DNA of 9,232 nucleotides from JACPNK01 sp964479745 (GTDB lineage: Bacteria; Patescibacteriota; Minisyncoccia; 2-02-FULL-40-12; IGHO2-12-FULL-4): the NCBI GenBank assembly GCA_964479745.1, contig CAYZNJ010000025.1, forward strand, positions 1 to 9,232. Direction: 5' to 3'. Below, in pieces: positions 1-7,110 of this stretch. The notes below the pieces were generated by a model, which searched no databases, was not told the DNA's origin, and saw only the letters and a program-made list of their open reading frames with translations. The position numbers were made by a program, and so were the translations under genes. Every line of letters starts with the position of its first letter. Within the stretch, counting starts at the first letter, position 1.

Positions 1-3000
1 GCAACGCTTCAATCACCGGCAACACAACTCTGGGCGACGCCACTGGCGACACCGTCACTTCCAATGCCGATGCTTGGACCTTTGCCAACGACACCAACCT
101 AACCTTAACCGGGGGAGTTAACGGATTCTCTTTTGACACCAACACCCTCTCCATAGATGCTACCAACAACCGTGTCGGCATTTTAACTACTGTTCCCTCC
201 ACTGTCTTTGAAATCCAAGGCACGGCCAGCGCCTCTTACCTCCTGACCGGCAATACGTTGCAAGTCGGAGGATATGCCAGTGCGGCCTATTCAAGATTTG
301 GCACCTCTACCACCGGCCACTCAAATTACATATCTACCACCAACGATTTGTTGATTTCCGGCGATCTTGAAACCCGAGGCACGGCTTCCTTCGGCGGAGT
401 GGCCTCTGTTTCAGGCAACTTCTTTACCTATGGCACTAATACTTTCTCTAACACCGGCTCATCAAGTTTTGCCGGCTCATTGGATATATCCAAAGGCTTG
501 AGAGCAGCCCAAGCCGACTTTGACAACATTTTAGTTACTACCTCCGGTGGAGGTTTAACCTTCAACGGTGGCGGCACCAACATCATCCAGTCCATCAACT
601 CCGGCACCCTGCAGTTAAACGCCTTCACTCTGGGCGGAGACATTACCGGCAACTCCAAGAATATCTCCGGCGTTAACCAGTTCGGTTTCACCAGCGCTTC
701 CGGCTCCGACTCTTTTGAGTTGACTTCAGCCAACTCCAGGTTAGGCGTTAACTCTGGCAATACCACTGACACCATGTTTGAAGTCGGCGGCACCGCTTCC
801 ATCTCATCCACTCTCACCTTAGGCGGAGCCATAACTTCAAACTTCACTGCCTCCAACTCTTTCTCTGGCGGTTTGGAAGTAACCAAGGGAGTGCACGCCA
901 CCACCGGTTTGTCTTCGGGCGGCAACCTTTCTGTGGCTGGCAGCACCATCTTAACTGGCATACTGACAGGCAATTCGACTGCCTCCAACTCTTTCCTCGG
1001 CTCGCTGGAAGTAACCAAAGGTTTCCGCTTCGGTAATCTTTCACAGACTGGTTCTAACGTGAACTACTTTGCCGGCAATGTCGGAATTGGCTCTGTCAGT
1101 CCTTCTGCTCCCCTAGATATTGTGGGTAATATTTCTGGCAACTCCACCAGCGCGCTATTCAGAGTTGCTTCTGCCAGCGAGTTATTCCGAGTCCAAGAGA
1201 ACGGCAATGTCGGCATCGGCGGCACTTCTCCTGAACAAAAATTAACCATAGACACTGGGGCTAACGGTGTAGTGCTTGCCTCCGGTTCCAGCAACGTGGA
1301 CATTACTCTAAAATCCACTTCAGCTACCGGTGATGCGGCTGAAGGCCAGTTTACCATTCGTTCGGCTGGTTCTAGTGAAAGGTTGGATATTCTCAACAAC
1401 ACTTCAGCATTGGTAACTGTTTCTTCCATTGGTTATGTTGGTATTGGAACTACGGCGCCTACCCACAAACTTAGTATCGGCGGGGCTGGTAATATATTTC
1501 TGGGTGACGCCAATGATAATTCTGGCGGGGTTATCGCTATCAAACGCGGCCCGGTATCGCCGAGCGTTTCTTTTCTTGATGGCAATTCTTACTCTGGTCT
1601 GTACCGCGAACATAATGGTAGTATTTCTGGAACCGCCGAAGCGCTGGTTATCGTTGGCAACGGCGACATCCGTATCAGAAACACCACAACTGCCGCCGAT
1701 ATCATGACCCTGTTGTCAGGCACCGGTAATGTCGGCATCAACACCACCACTCCTACCACCAAGTTTGAAGTCCAAGGCACCGCCTCTGCCTCCTACCTTC
1801 TGACGGGCAACACTATCCAAGTCGGTGGCTTTGCCAGCGCCGCCTACAACAGATTCGGCACTTTAACCACGGGTCACTCCAACTACATCTCAACCACCAA
1901 TGACCTGCTCATCTCGGGTGATCTTGAAGTCAGAGGCACGGCTTCCTTCGGCGGCAACGCTTCCATCTCCGGCACTTTCACTTCAATCAACACAGGATCC
2001 AACAGTTTCTCCGGCTCTTTGTCTGTAGCCAAAGGATTTGTTGCCGGCGCCAACAACGCTTTAGTAGTTAACGCTAATGCGTCAGCTAACACATTAAATA
2101 TTGTTGGTGGCAATGTGGGGATTGGGACGACGACGCCCAGCCAGGTACTAAATGTTGTTGGCAACTGGTTTATCGGTCAAAGCGTTACGGCGGATACTAC
2201 AACTAAAACCTTTAGATTTGGGGTTGCAAATTACAATAATGCTAATATCCCATCTACTATACTTCAGGATACTTCTGACCCAACAAACAATACACTGAAC
2301 ATTGGTGGGGGAAGTTCCCTCGGTTATGCACAAACTGTGATCAAGTTTTATACGGCTGCGGACAATGTAACAGTGGCCGGTACAGAAAGGATGCGCATAG
2401 ACAACAACGGCAATGTTGGAATCGGCACCACTGCGCCTAGTGTCCGTTTTGATGTCGTCGGCGGCGCTGGCAAGTTTGGTGATGAGCTGATTGTAACTAA
2501 CGCCTTGCAAGTCGGCGGTACCGCCACAGTGGCTTACTCCAGATTTGGCACCTCTGCCACCGGCCACTCCAACTACATCTCAACTTCTAATGATGTACTA
2601 GTGTCGGGCGATTTGGAAGTCAAAGGCACTGTCTCGTTTGGCGGCAACGCTTCCATCTCCGGCACTTTCACTTCAATCAACACAGGATCCAACAGTTTCT
2701 CCGGCTCTTTGTCTGTAGCCAAAGGATTTGTTGCCGGCGCCAACAACGCTTTAGTAGTTAACGCTAATGCGTCAGCTAACACATTAAATATTGTGGGGGG
2801 CAATGTGGGGATTGGGACGACGACGCCGGACGACAAGCTTGCTCTGTCAGTAGGGTCGGGACAGGGGATAATAATATACGATTTCGCCGACTCCAATCCG
2901 GCCGGTTCCATAAATAATTATTCCGCACGAGGAAGTGCTGGTGCGGCGACAACCGTAGCGAACGGGGACAACATCGGACAATGGATTGCCCGGGGATATG

Positions 3001-4523
3001 ACGGAACGAACTACCAGGTAGCCGCGCAGATAAAAGCCAATATTGACGGGACGCCTGGCACTGGAGATATGCCGGGAAGTTTGACTTTCATGACTACCCT
3101 TGACGGGGCAAGCAGCGCAACAGCAAGGATGACTATAAAAAACGACGGCAATATCGGCATCGGTAGCACCAGTCCTGGCGGCACTCTAGACGTTGTAGGC
3201 AATCCTGGTTCATCTACGGCAGTACTTTTCCGGGTTGCTTCAAGTTCAGAACGTTTCCGTATTCAAGAAAATGGCAATATTGGCATCGGGGGGATAACGG
3301 CCCCCAATTCCGTTCTTCATGTTATTGGTTCAACTACGAGTGGCATCAAGATCGGTAGCGATACTACAGATACTACTAGTAATTGGGGCAATATCTACTA
3401 CAACCGTGCTGGTGCTACCACGCTCTCTATTGATGAAAACAACAGCGGCGGTACAAACCTTGGAACAGTACGAATCGGCACGGGTGGAGTCTTCCCATTT
3501 TCTGTAACCAACGGCCGAGTCAGTATTGGTGACCCCGGCCCTTCCATATTGGTTCATATTTCCAGTACTTCTTTTGACGGCAATGTCCTTCGTCTGCAGG
3601 ATTCTGACGGCACTTGCGACCAGAACCCAGAGTCTACTGCTATCACTACTTCTTGTTCTTCTGACGCCCGTTTGAAGAGCAATATAGTTTTGGCGCCAAA
3701 TCAGTTGGGCTATCTGTCTGGTATTCCCCTTCACCAATTTACCATCAACGCTTCTGGAGAAACCAAAATCGGTACGATAGCTCAAGAACTGCTGACTCTG
3801 CCTGCTTACGCCGATCTTGTCTCTTCCGGTTCAGACGGCTACTACAAGGTGGCGGAAATCTCGTCTTGGAGGATAATCAAAGGGATACAGGAACTGGATG
3901 CCAAGCAAAGTTCGCTTTCTTTGGCTTTTGAAGAGTTGAACAAAAAACTATTCGGCAATATTGTCTCAAACTCAACGCCGGCTGAAGGCGATATCAAGGC
4001 AGGTGGAACAACTTTTGATGTTGAGTTAATGACTAATGCGCTATTGGCACGATTGAAAAAGTATTACGACATAGTGATAGAAAAAGGCCTGCTGAAGGTG
4101 GCTGAAATTGTAACTGACAAAATCATTGCTAAAGAAATTTGTTTGGAAGAAGTATGTGTGACCAAAGATCAACTGAAACAGCTGTTGCAAAATAACGGGG
4201 TGACTGTCCCGACAACTCTAACTCCAACTCCAACGACTTCACCTTCTGGGACTCCGGAACCTTCAGCGAGTCCGACTCCTGAATTATCGGCGTCTCCCAG
4301 TCCTTCGGAGATACCTACAACTCCTTCGCCTGATGGCTCAGGATCCCATTCGTCATCGGATTCCTCAGGATCTTCGACTTCGGCTTCACAGCCTACGACC
4401 ACACCCACGCCAAGCGAAACCCCAGCTCCGAGTTTAGAACCCTCGCCCAGCCCTTCAGAAACACCCGTTCCTTCAGAAACTCCGGTTCCAACCCCAGTCC
4501 CAACGGAAACGTCTACTAATTAA
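1..4523 (+). CDS. Modular phage-tail-fibre-like surface protein with C-terminal S74 chaperone (5' partial)
   Basis: The frame is open from the first complete codon (base 3) to TAA at 4521, giving 1506 residues with no start in the window; the TTG at 258 is an internal Leu codon, because the upstream 85 codons continue the same module pattern. The body is a chain of Gly/Ser/Thr/Asn-rich beta modules punctuated by NVGIGTTxP motifs, as in phage tail fibres and the 'tail fiber domain' proteins common in Patescibacteria. Order: fibre modules (residues 1 to about 1200), a Cys pair (1205, 1218), an S74 domain (from Ser1220), a helical stretch ending in a CX4C motif, and a Pro/Ser/Thr tail (last 105 residues). 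No sortase motif or C-terminal membrane helix is visible; the signal peptide would lie upstream of the window. Trimeric fibre assembly and adhesion are inferred from the family. Codons are often C-ending in the first half and more mixed later. Confidence 0.9.
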   Translation, partial: NASITGNTTLGDATGDTVTSNADAWTFANDTNLTLTGGVNGFSFDTNTLSIDATNNRVGILTTVPSTVFEIQGTASASYLLTGNTLQVGGYASAAYSRFGTSTTGHSNYISTTNDLLISGDLETRGTASFGGVASVSGNFFTYGTNTFSNTGSSSFAGSLDISKGLRAAQADFDNILVTTSGGGLTFNGGGTNIIQSINSGTLQLNAFTLGGDITGNSKNISGVNQFGFTSASGSDSFELTSANSRLGVNSGNTTDTMFEVGGTASISSTLTLGGAITSNFTASNSFSGGLEVTKGVHATTGLSSGGNLSVAGSTILTGILTGNSTASNSFLGSLEVTKGFRFGNLSQTGSNVNYFAGNVGIGSVSPSAPLDIVGNISGNSTSALFRVASASELFRVQENGNVGIGGTSPEQKLTIDTGANGVVLASGSSNVDITLKSTSATGDAAEGQFTIRSAGSSERLDILNNTSALVTVSSIGYVGIGTTAPTHKLSIGGAGNIFLGDANDNSGGVIAIKRGPVSPSVSFLDGNSYSGLYREHNGSISGTAEALVIVGNGDIRIRNTTTAADIMTLLSGTGNVGINTTTPTTKFEVQGTASASYLLTGNTIQVGGFASAAYNRFGTLTTGHSNYISTTNDLLISGDLEVRGTASFGGNASISGTFTSINTGSNSFSGSLSVAKGFVAGANNALVVNANASANTLNIVGGNVGIGTTTPSQVLNVVGNWFIGQSVTADTTTKTFRFGVANYNNANIPSTILQDTSDPTNNTLNIGGGSSLGYAQTVIKFYTAADNVTVAGTERMRIDNNGNVGIGTTAPSVRFDVVGGAGKFGDELIVTNALQVGGTATVAYSRFGTSATGHSNYISTSNDVLVSGDLEVKGTVSFGGNASISGTFTSINTGSNSFSGSLSVAKGFVAGANNALVVNANASANTLNIVGGNVGIGTTTPDDKLALSVGSGQGIIIYDFADSNPAGSINNYSARGSAGAATTVANGDNIGQWIARGYDGTNYQVAAQIKANIDGTPGTGDMPGSLTFMTTLDGASSATARMTIKNDGNIGIGSTSPGGTLDVVGNPGSSTAVLFRVASSSERFRIQENGNIGIGGITAPNSVLHVIGSTTSGIKIGSDTTDTTSNWGNIYYNRAGATTLSIDENNSGGTNLGTVRIGTGGVFPFSVTNGRVSIGDPGPSILVHISSTSFDGNVLRLQDSDGTCDQNPESTAITTSCSSDARLKSNIVLAPNQLGYLSGIPLHQFTINASGETKIGTIAQELLTLPAYADLVSSGSDGYYKVAEISSWRIIKGIQELDAKQSSLSLAFEELNKKLFGNIVSNSTPAEGDIKAGGTTFDVELMTNALLARLKKYYDIVIEKGLLKVAEIVTDKIIAKEICLEEVCVTKDQLKQLLQNNGVTVPTTLTPTPTTSPSGTPEPSASPTPELSASPSPSEIPTTPSPDGSGSHSSSDSSGSSTSASQPTTTPTPSETPAPSLEPSPSPSETPVPSETPVPTPVPTETSTN
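207..422 (+). repeat. 72-residue fibre module, copy A
   Basis: This module starts with FEIQGTASASYLL, contains RFGTSTTGHSNYIST and ends with SFGGVASVSGNF. By eye it differs from copy B (1764-1979) at nine of 72 residues. At DNA level the two differ at many synonymous sites, so this duplication is comparatively old. Confidence 0.85.
1764..1979 (+). repeat. 72-residue fibre module, copy B
   Basis: This is the second copy of the module, offset 1557 bases (519 codons) from copy A. It reads FEVQGTASASYLL, then RFGTLTTGHSNYIST, and ends SFGGNASISGTF. Its last 30 bases are the start of the 178-nt near-identical duplication shared with copy C. Confidence 0.85.
1950..2127 (+). repeat. 178-nt near-identical direct repeat, copy 1
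   Basis: Bases 1950-2127 match 2640-2817 with only two differences (2105 and 2108 against 2795 and 2798). The first 155 bases are identical. The offset of 690 bases is a whole number of codons, so both copies encode the same peptide, running from GGNASISGTF to NVGIGTTTP. Confidence 0.95.
2448..2669 (+). repeat. Fibre module, copy C (74 residues)
   Basis: This is the third copy, 690 bases after copy B. Its first third has diverged (FDVVGGAGKFGDELIV) and is two residues longer, but RFGTSATGHSNYISTSND and SFGGNASISGTF are retained. The sharp rise in identity to copy B at base 2640 suggests recombination or gene conversion rather than simple divergence. Confidence 0.8.
2640..2817 (+). repeat. 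178-nt near-identical direct repeat, copy 2
   Basis: This is the partner of 1950-2127. Flanking sequence on both sides is clearly less similar: upstream is the diverged part of module C, and downstream the two copies lead into unrelated modules (PSQVLNVVG against PDDKLALSVG). The boundaries therefore look like recombination end points. Confidence 0.95.
3657..3899 (+). other. Peptidase S74 intramolecular chaperone domain
   Basis: The motif SSDARLKSNI carries the expected catalytic pair: Ser at 3660-3662 (residue 1220 of the partial protein) and Lys five residues later at 3675-3677. It is followed by IPLHQFTI, IGTIAQELLTLP and IIKGIQEL, the usual order of conserved blocks. In phage endosialidases and neck appendages this domain drives trimerisation of the fibre and then cuts itself off just before the Ser. 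Self-cleavage here is inferred from the intact dyad. Two cysteines upstream (3615 and 3654) flank a short segment right before the predicted cut and could form a disulfide. Confidence 0.85.
3864..4199 (+). other. Helical segment after the S74 domain, with CX4C motif
   Basis: The residues from SSWRIIKGIQELDAKQ through FEELNKKLFG look like the coiled coil that normally ends S74 chaperones. They are followed by a second helical block (LLARLKKYYDIVIEKGLL) and then by KEICLEEVCVTKDQLKQLL, with two cysteines four residues apart. I recognise the KEICLE-x-VCVTKDQL pattern as recurrent in Patescibacteria fibre-type proteins, but I know of no assigned function. Confidence 0.55.
4206..4520 (+). repeat. 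Pro/Ser/Thr-rich low-complexity C-terminal tail
   Basis: The last 105 residues are almost entirely Pro, Ser, Thr, Glu and Gly, with short repeats such as PSPSETPVPSETPVP. A central Ser/Gly patch (GSGSHSSSDSSGSSTSAS) divides two Pro-rich halves. Such tails are typically extended and often O-glycosylated or wall-spanning in surface proteins. The tail lies downstream of the predicted S74 cleavage site, so it would leave with the chaperone if cleavage occurs. Confidence 0.9.
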
Positions 4524-4553
4524 TATCTTCCTGTTGTAAAATTAAGTTACCTT

Positions 4554-7106
4554 TTGATTAAAAAGTTTATGCCAGAGAAAATGAAAAATTACCAAGCCAT
4601 TTTTGACATTAAGCCGGTGGACCAGACGGGCCGAGTTGATTTGGCAAAATTTGAAAATCTGGCGGCGGAAATTAACTTAAGAAAAAACAAAGTTAATGTT
4701 GTGACATCGGAAGTCCTTCGGACTTCCGATGTCAGGAACTCAAGAGAAATTCCGGAAAGTTTAATTCCGAATCTTGTTTTTGAGCCGTTTTTCCCGGAGC
4801 CAAAAACCAAGGAACAGCTGGCTCAAGAGCTGGAAGAGGAGTTAAAAAAACAAGGCGATTTGAAAGCGGTGCTGGCAAGCGTGGGCGGTGAAGTAACTGA
4901 AGGCGCAAAACTGAAAGCGCAAAATGAAAAACCATTCAGCAGACAAATTATTTCAAAACAGAGAAAAAAACCAGAGTTTGCGGAAATTTTGGAATTTAAC
5001 AAACCCGACAGATTTTATGGAGTTAACAGAAGCGGGATTCAACGGCGGCAAATTCCAAAAGAAACGGAAGTCAAGGCAAAAATAGTCTCGGCGCCGGCGC
5101 GTGAAGTAGAACTATGGCTGAAGAAGCAAGGCCGGAATGTTGAGACACCAGATGTCCTTCGGACATCTGGTGTCAGGAAATTTTGGTTTTTCACTTTTTT
5201 GTTTTTAGCCTTGGTTTCAGGCGGGTTTTTTCTTAAACAAAGCGGTCTTGGCATCAAAAAAAATGTGACGGACAAAGGCAACCAAGCAGTCGCAAACTTA
5301 GAACAGGCAAAAAATGATGTTGAAAAATTTGATTTTGCTTCAGCGGCCGGCCACTTTAGTTTGGCTTATGATAATTTCTCTGACGCTTCTTCGCGTTTGA
5401 ATCTTTTGGGCAACTCTCTGACTTCTTTTTTGGGCGATGTGCCCGGGCTGGGCAAGCTGAAGTCAGCCCAGAACTTGGTTAAAGCCGGCGAGAACATCGC
5501 TGAAGCCGGCAAAACAGTTTCTCTGGCGGTAAATGGTTTCTATCAGACAAATCCGGTTTCGGGTTTTGGTTTGAATGGCGGGCAGAAGAAGTCGCTTTCT
5601 GAATTTATCGGGCTCTTTCGGGACTCTCTGATTTCAGCCCAAGAAAAAGTCAAAACTGCCGGCCGTCTTTTGGCCGGCATAGACGAGGGCGCGATTCCCG
5701 AAGAAAAAAAGAAAGCCTTTATTGATTTTCAGTCCCAGCTGCCATTGCTGGAGAAGTTCATAGGAAGCTCTGTTGACTATGCCAACTTTCTTTCGGAGGC
5801 GGTGGGCAGTTCTGGCCCGAAAAAATATCTGATTCTATTTGAAAACAACACTGAACTGCGGCCGGCCGGCGGATTCCCCGGGACTTATGCGCTGGTTGAC
5901 TTTAACAGAGGGTTTTTGAGAGAGTTCAAGGTTGACGATATTTACAACATTGACGGACAGAACAGGAAAAAAATTATTCCGCCGCTGGAGCTTCAGCACA
6001 TCACCCCGACTTGGGGCGCGAGAGACGCCAACTGGTTTGCGAATTTTCCCGATTCCGCCAAAAAGGTGATGCAGTTTTATACTGGAAACGACGGCGGTCC
6101 GGCAGTGGATGGAGTGATTGCCCTGACGCCGGCCGTGATTTCCAGAATTCTAGACATTATCGGGCCGGTTGAACTGTCTGACTACGGCCGTACGATTGAG
6201 AGCACCAACTTTTTGTCTCAAATCCAGGAAGAGGTTGAATACGGAGATAATCGGACAAAGCCGAAACAAGTTTTGGTTGACTTTGCGCCCAAGTTTCTGG
6301 AGAAGTTAAGCCAGCAGAGCAAGGAAAGTTGGCTGGCGATTTTTAAGGTTCTGGCTGAAGGGATAGAACAAAAGCAAATTCTGGCGTATTTTAAAAATTC
6401 AGATTTGGAAAGAATAGTTTTGGAAAATAACTTTGCGGGGGAGGTCAAAAAAACAGAAGGTGACTATCTGATGATTGCGCATAGCAACATCAAAGGTTCA
6501 AAAACCGACGCGGTGATTGACAACTCTTACAGTTTAGATTCAAAGGCGGACGACGGCGGAATGATTGAGCATGCTCTGAAAATCAGCAGGACTCATAACG
6601 GCGGCCAGAGCAAGTTCGGTTTCTACAATCGGACCAATATGGATTTTGTAAGAGTTTTGGTGCCGGAAGGGTCAGAGCTATTGTCAATCAGCGGCAACTC
6701 AAAAGTTGATTTTAAGCCTTTGGTGAATTACAAAAGTATAGGGGGATATGAGGAGGACGAAGACCTAAAAAATTACGAAAGCAATTCCGAAGAACTTTTT
6801 CCCGGAGTGAAAAAGTTTTCGGAAGCCGGCAAGACGGTTTTCGGTTTTTGGCTGAAACTGGAACCGGGTCAAGAAAAGGAAGTAACTTTGCGTTACAAAA
6901 TACCGCTTGATTTAAACAAAAAAGAATATACTTTGCTGGTTCAAAAACAGGCTGGCACGATTGACGATAAGTTTAGTTTCAACTTGGAACTGCCGGCAGG
7001 CGAGGCGGTTATCTACAAATACCCGGACTTGTCGGCGGATGGCAATTTGGTAGAGTTTCAGGGAAATCTGGTTAAAGATTTTATGCTGGGACTGAAGTTA
7101 AGGTAG
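4554..7106 (+). CDS. DUF4012 membrane-anchored extracytoplasmic protein
   Basis: This 850-residue protein has a charged, probably cytoplasmic N-terminal region (1-209), one membrane helix (about 210-228, FWFFTFLFLALVSGGFFL), a helical stalk (about 235-420) and a large external domain. The DUF4012 signature NNTELRPAGGFPGTYALV lies at 431-448, followed by VDGVIALTPAVISRILDIIGPVEL. A C-terminal beta-rich part contains DDGGMIEHALKI (from 666) and FYNRTNMDFVRVLVPEG (from 690). The family's function is unknown; it is frequent in Patescibacteria and Actinobacteria. The start is uncertain: TTG 4554, ATG 4569 and ATG 4581 are all in frame and none has a clear Shine-Dalgarno. Residues are numbered from TTG. 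Two palindromic elements are embedded in the N-terminal region. The gene lies 30 bases after the fibre gene and four bases before murJ, so it probably shares a transcript with murJ. Confidence 0.88.
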   Translation: MIKKFMPEKMKNYQAIFDIKPVDQTGRVDLAKFENLAAEINLRKNKVNVVTSEVLRTSDVRNSREIPESLIPNLVFEPFFPEPKTKEQLAQELEEELKKQGDLKAVLASVGGEVTEGAKLKAQNEKPFSRQIISKQRKKPEFAEILEFNKPDRFYGVNRSGIQRRQIPKETEVKAKIVSAPAREVELWLKKQGRNVETPDVLRTSGVRKFWFFTFLFLALVSGGFFLKQSGLGIKKNVTDKGNQAVANLEQAKNDVEKFDFASAAGHFSLAYDNFSDASSRLNLLGNSLTSFLGDVPGLGKLKSAQNLVKAGENIAEAGKTVSLAVNGFYQTNPVSGFGLNGGQKKSLSEFIGLFRDSLISAQEKVKTAGRLLAGIDEGAIPEEKKKAFIDFQSQLPLLEKFIGSSVDYANFLSEAVGSSGPKKYLILFENNTELRPAGGFPGTYALVDFNRGFLREFKVDDIYNIDGQNRKKIIPPLELQHITPTWGARDANWFANFPDSAKKVMQFYTGNDGGPAVDGVIALTPAVISRILDIIGPVELSDYGRTIESTNFLSQIQEEVEYGDNRTKPKQVLVDFAPKFLEKLSQQSKESWLAIFKVLAEGIEQKQILAYFKNSDLERIVLENNFAGEVKKTEGDYLMIAHSNIKGSKTDAVIDNSYSLDSKADDGGMIEHALKISRTHNGGQSKFGFYNRTNMDFVRVLVPEGSELLSISGNSKVDFKPLVNYKSIGGYEEDEDLKNYESNSEELFPGVKKFSEAGKTVFGFWLKLEPGQEKEVTLRYKIPLDLNKKEYTLLVQKQAGTIDDKFSFNLELPAGEAVIYKYPDLSADGNLVEFQGNLVKDFMLGLKLR
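4695..4738. repeat. In-frame palindromic element, copy 1 (15-bp stem, 3-nt loop)
   Basis: The stem arms are 4702-4716 and 4720-4734, perfectly complementary, around loop TTC (4717-4719); the centre reads GTCCTTCGGAC. It is translated as VTSEVLRTSDVR inside the DUF4012 protein, in a charged cytoplasmic linker. It shares the flanks AATGTTG and AGGAA with copy 2. The 31-nt core (4703-4733) has no stop codon in any of the six frames, so it could be inserted in any frame without ending the protein. Confidence 0.9.
5136..5179. repeat. In-frame palindromic element, copy 2 (14-bp stem, 3-nt loop)
   Basis: The stem arms are 5144-5157 and 5161-5174 with loop TTC (5158-5160). Copy 2 matches copy 1 at 37 of 44 positions and lies 441 bases (147 codons) downstream in the same frame, encoding ETPDVLRTSGVR directly before the membrane helix. 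Six of the seven differences form three compensated base pairs in the stem, so both hairpins stay perfect. The core is again free of stop codons in six frames. Confidence 0.9.
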
Positions 7107-7110
7107 TTTC

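Larger units (their letters stand above)
171..3533 (+). repeat. Array of about twelve VGIG-type motifs in the fibre protein
   Basis: Degenerate copies of (N)VGIGTTxP, usually followed by xxxLxVxG, begin near 171, 741, 1077, 1206, 1434, 1728, 2112, 2412, 2802, 3150, 3276 and 3516. The first (VGILTTVP), second (LGVNSG) and last (VSIGDPGP) are the most decayed. The spacing is irregular, roughly 45-110 codons (longer between the first two), because different beta modules sit between motifs. In phage fibres this motif marks the junction between successive trimeric beta modules; that role is transferred here from family knowledge. Confidence 0.8.

Noticed and set aside
258..260. TTG as the start of the fibre gene
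   Set aside because: The frame is open to the window edge and the upstream codons encode typical fibre module sequence (TLGDATGDT, NTLSIDATNNRVGI), so this is an internal Leu codon.
428..1018. Long minus-strand open frames antisense to the fibre gene
   Set aside because: They mirror the low stop density of the repetitive C-rich coding strand, have no ribosome binding site, and encode Pro/Glu/Val-rich sequence with no recognisable domain.
4537..4542. TAAAAT as a possible -10 promoter element before the DUF4012 gene
   Set aside because: No convincing -35 hexamer lies 16-18 bases upstream, and AT-rich hexamers are expected by chance in this gap.
5658..5680. 8-bp inverted repeat TGCCGGCC / GGCCGGCA in the DUF4012 gene
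   Set aside because: GCCGGC is frequent in this gene as Ala-Gly codons, and the repeat shares nothing with the long palindromic elements.
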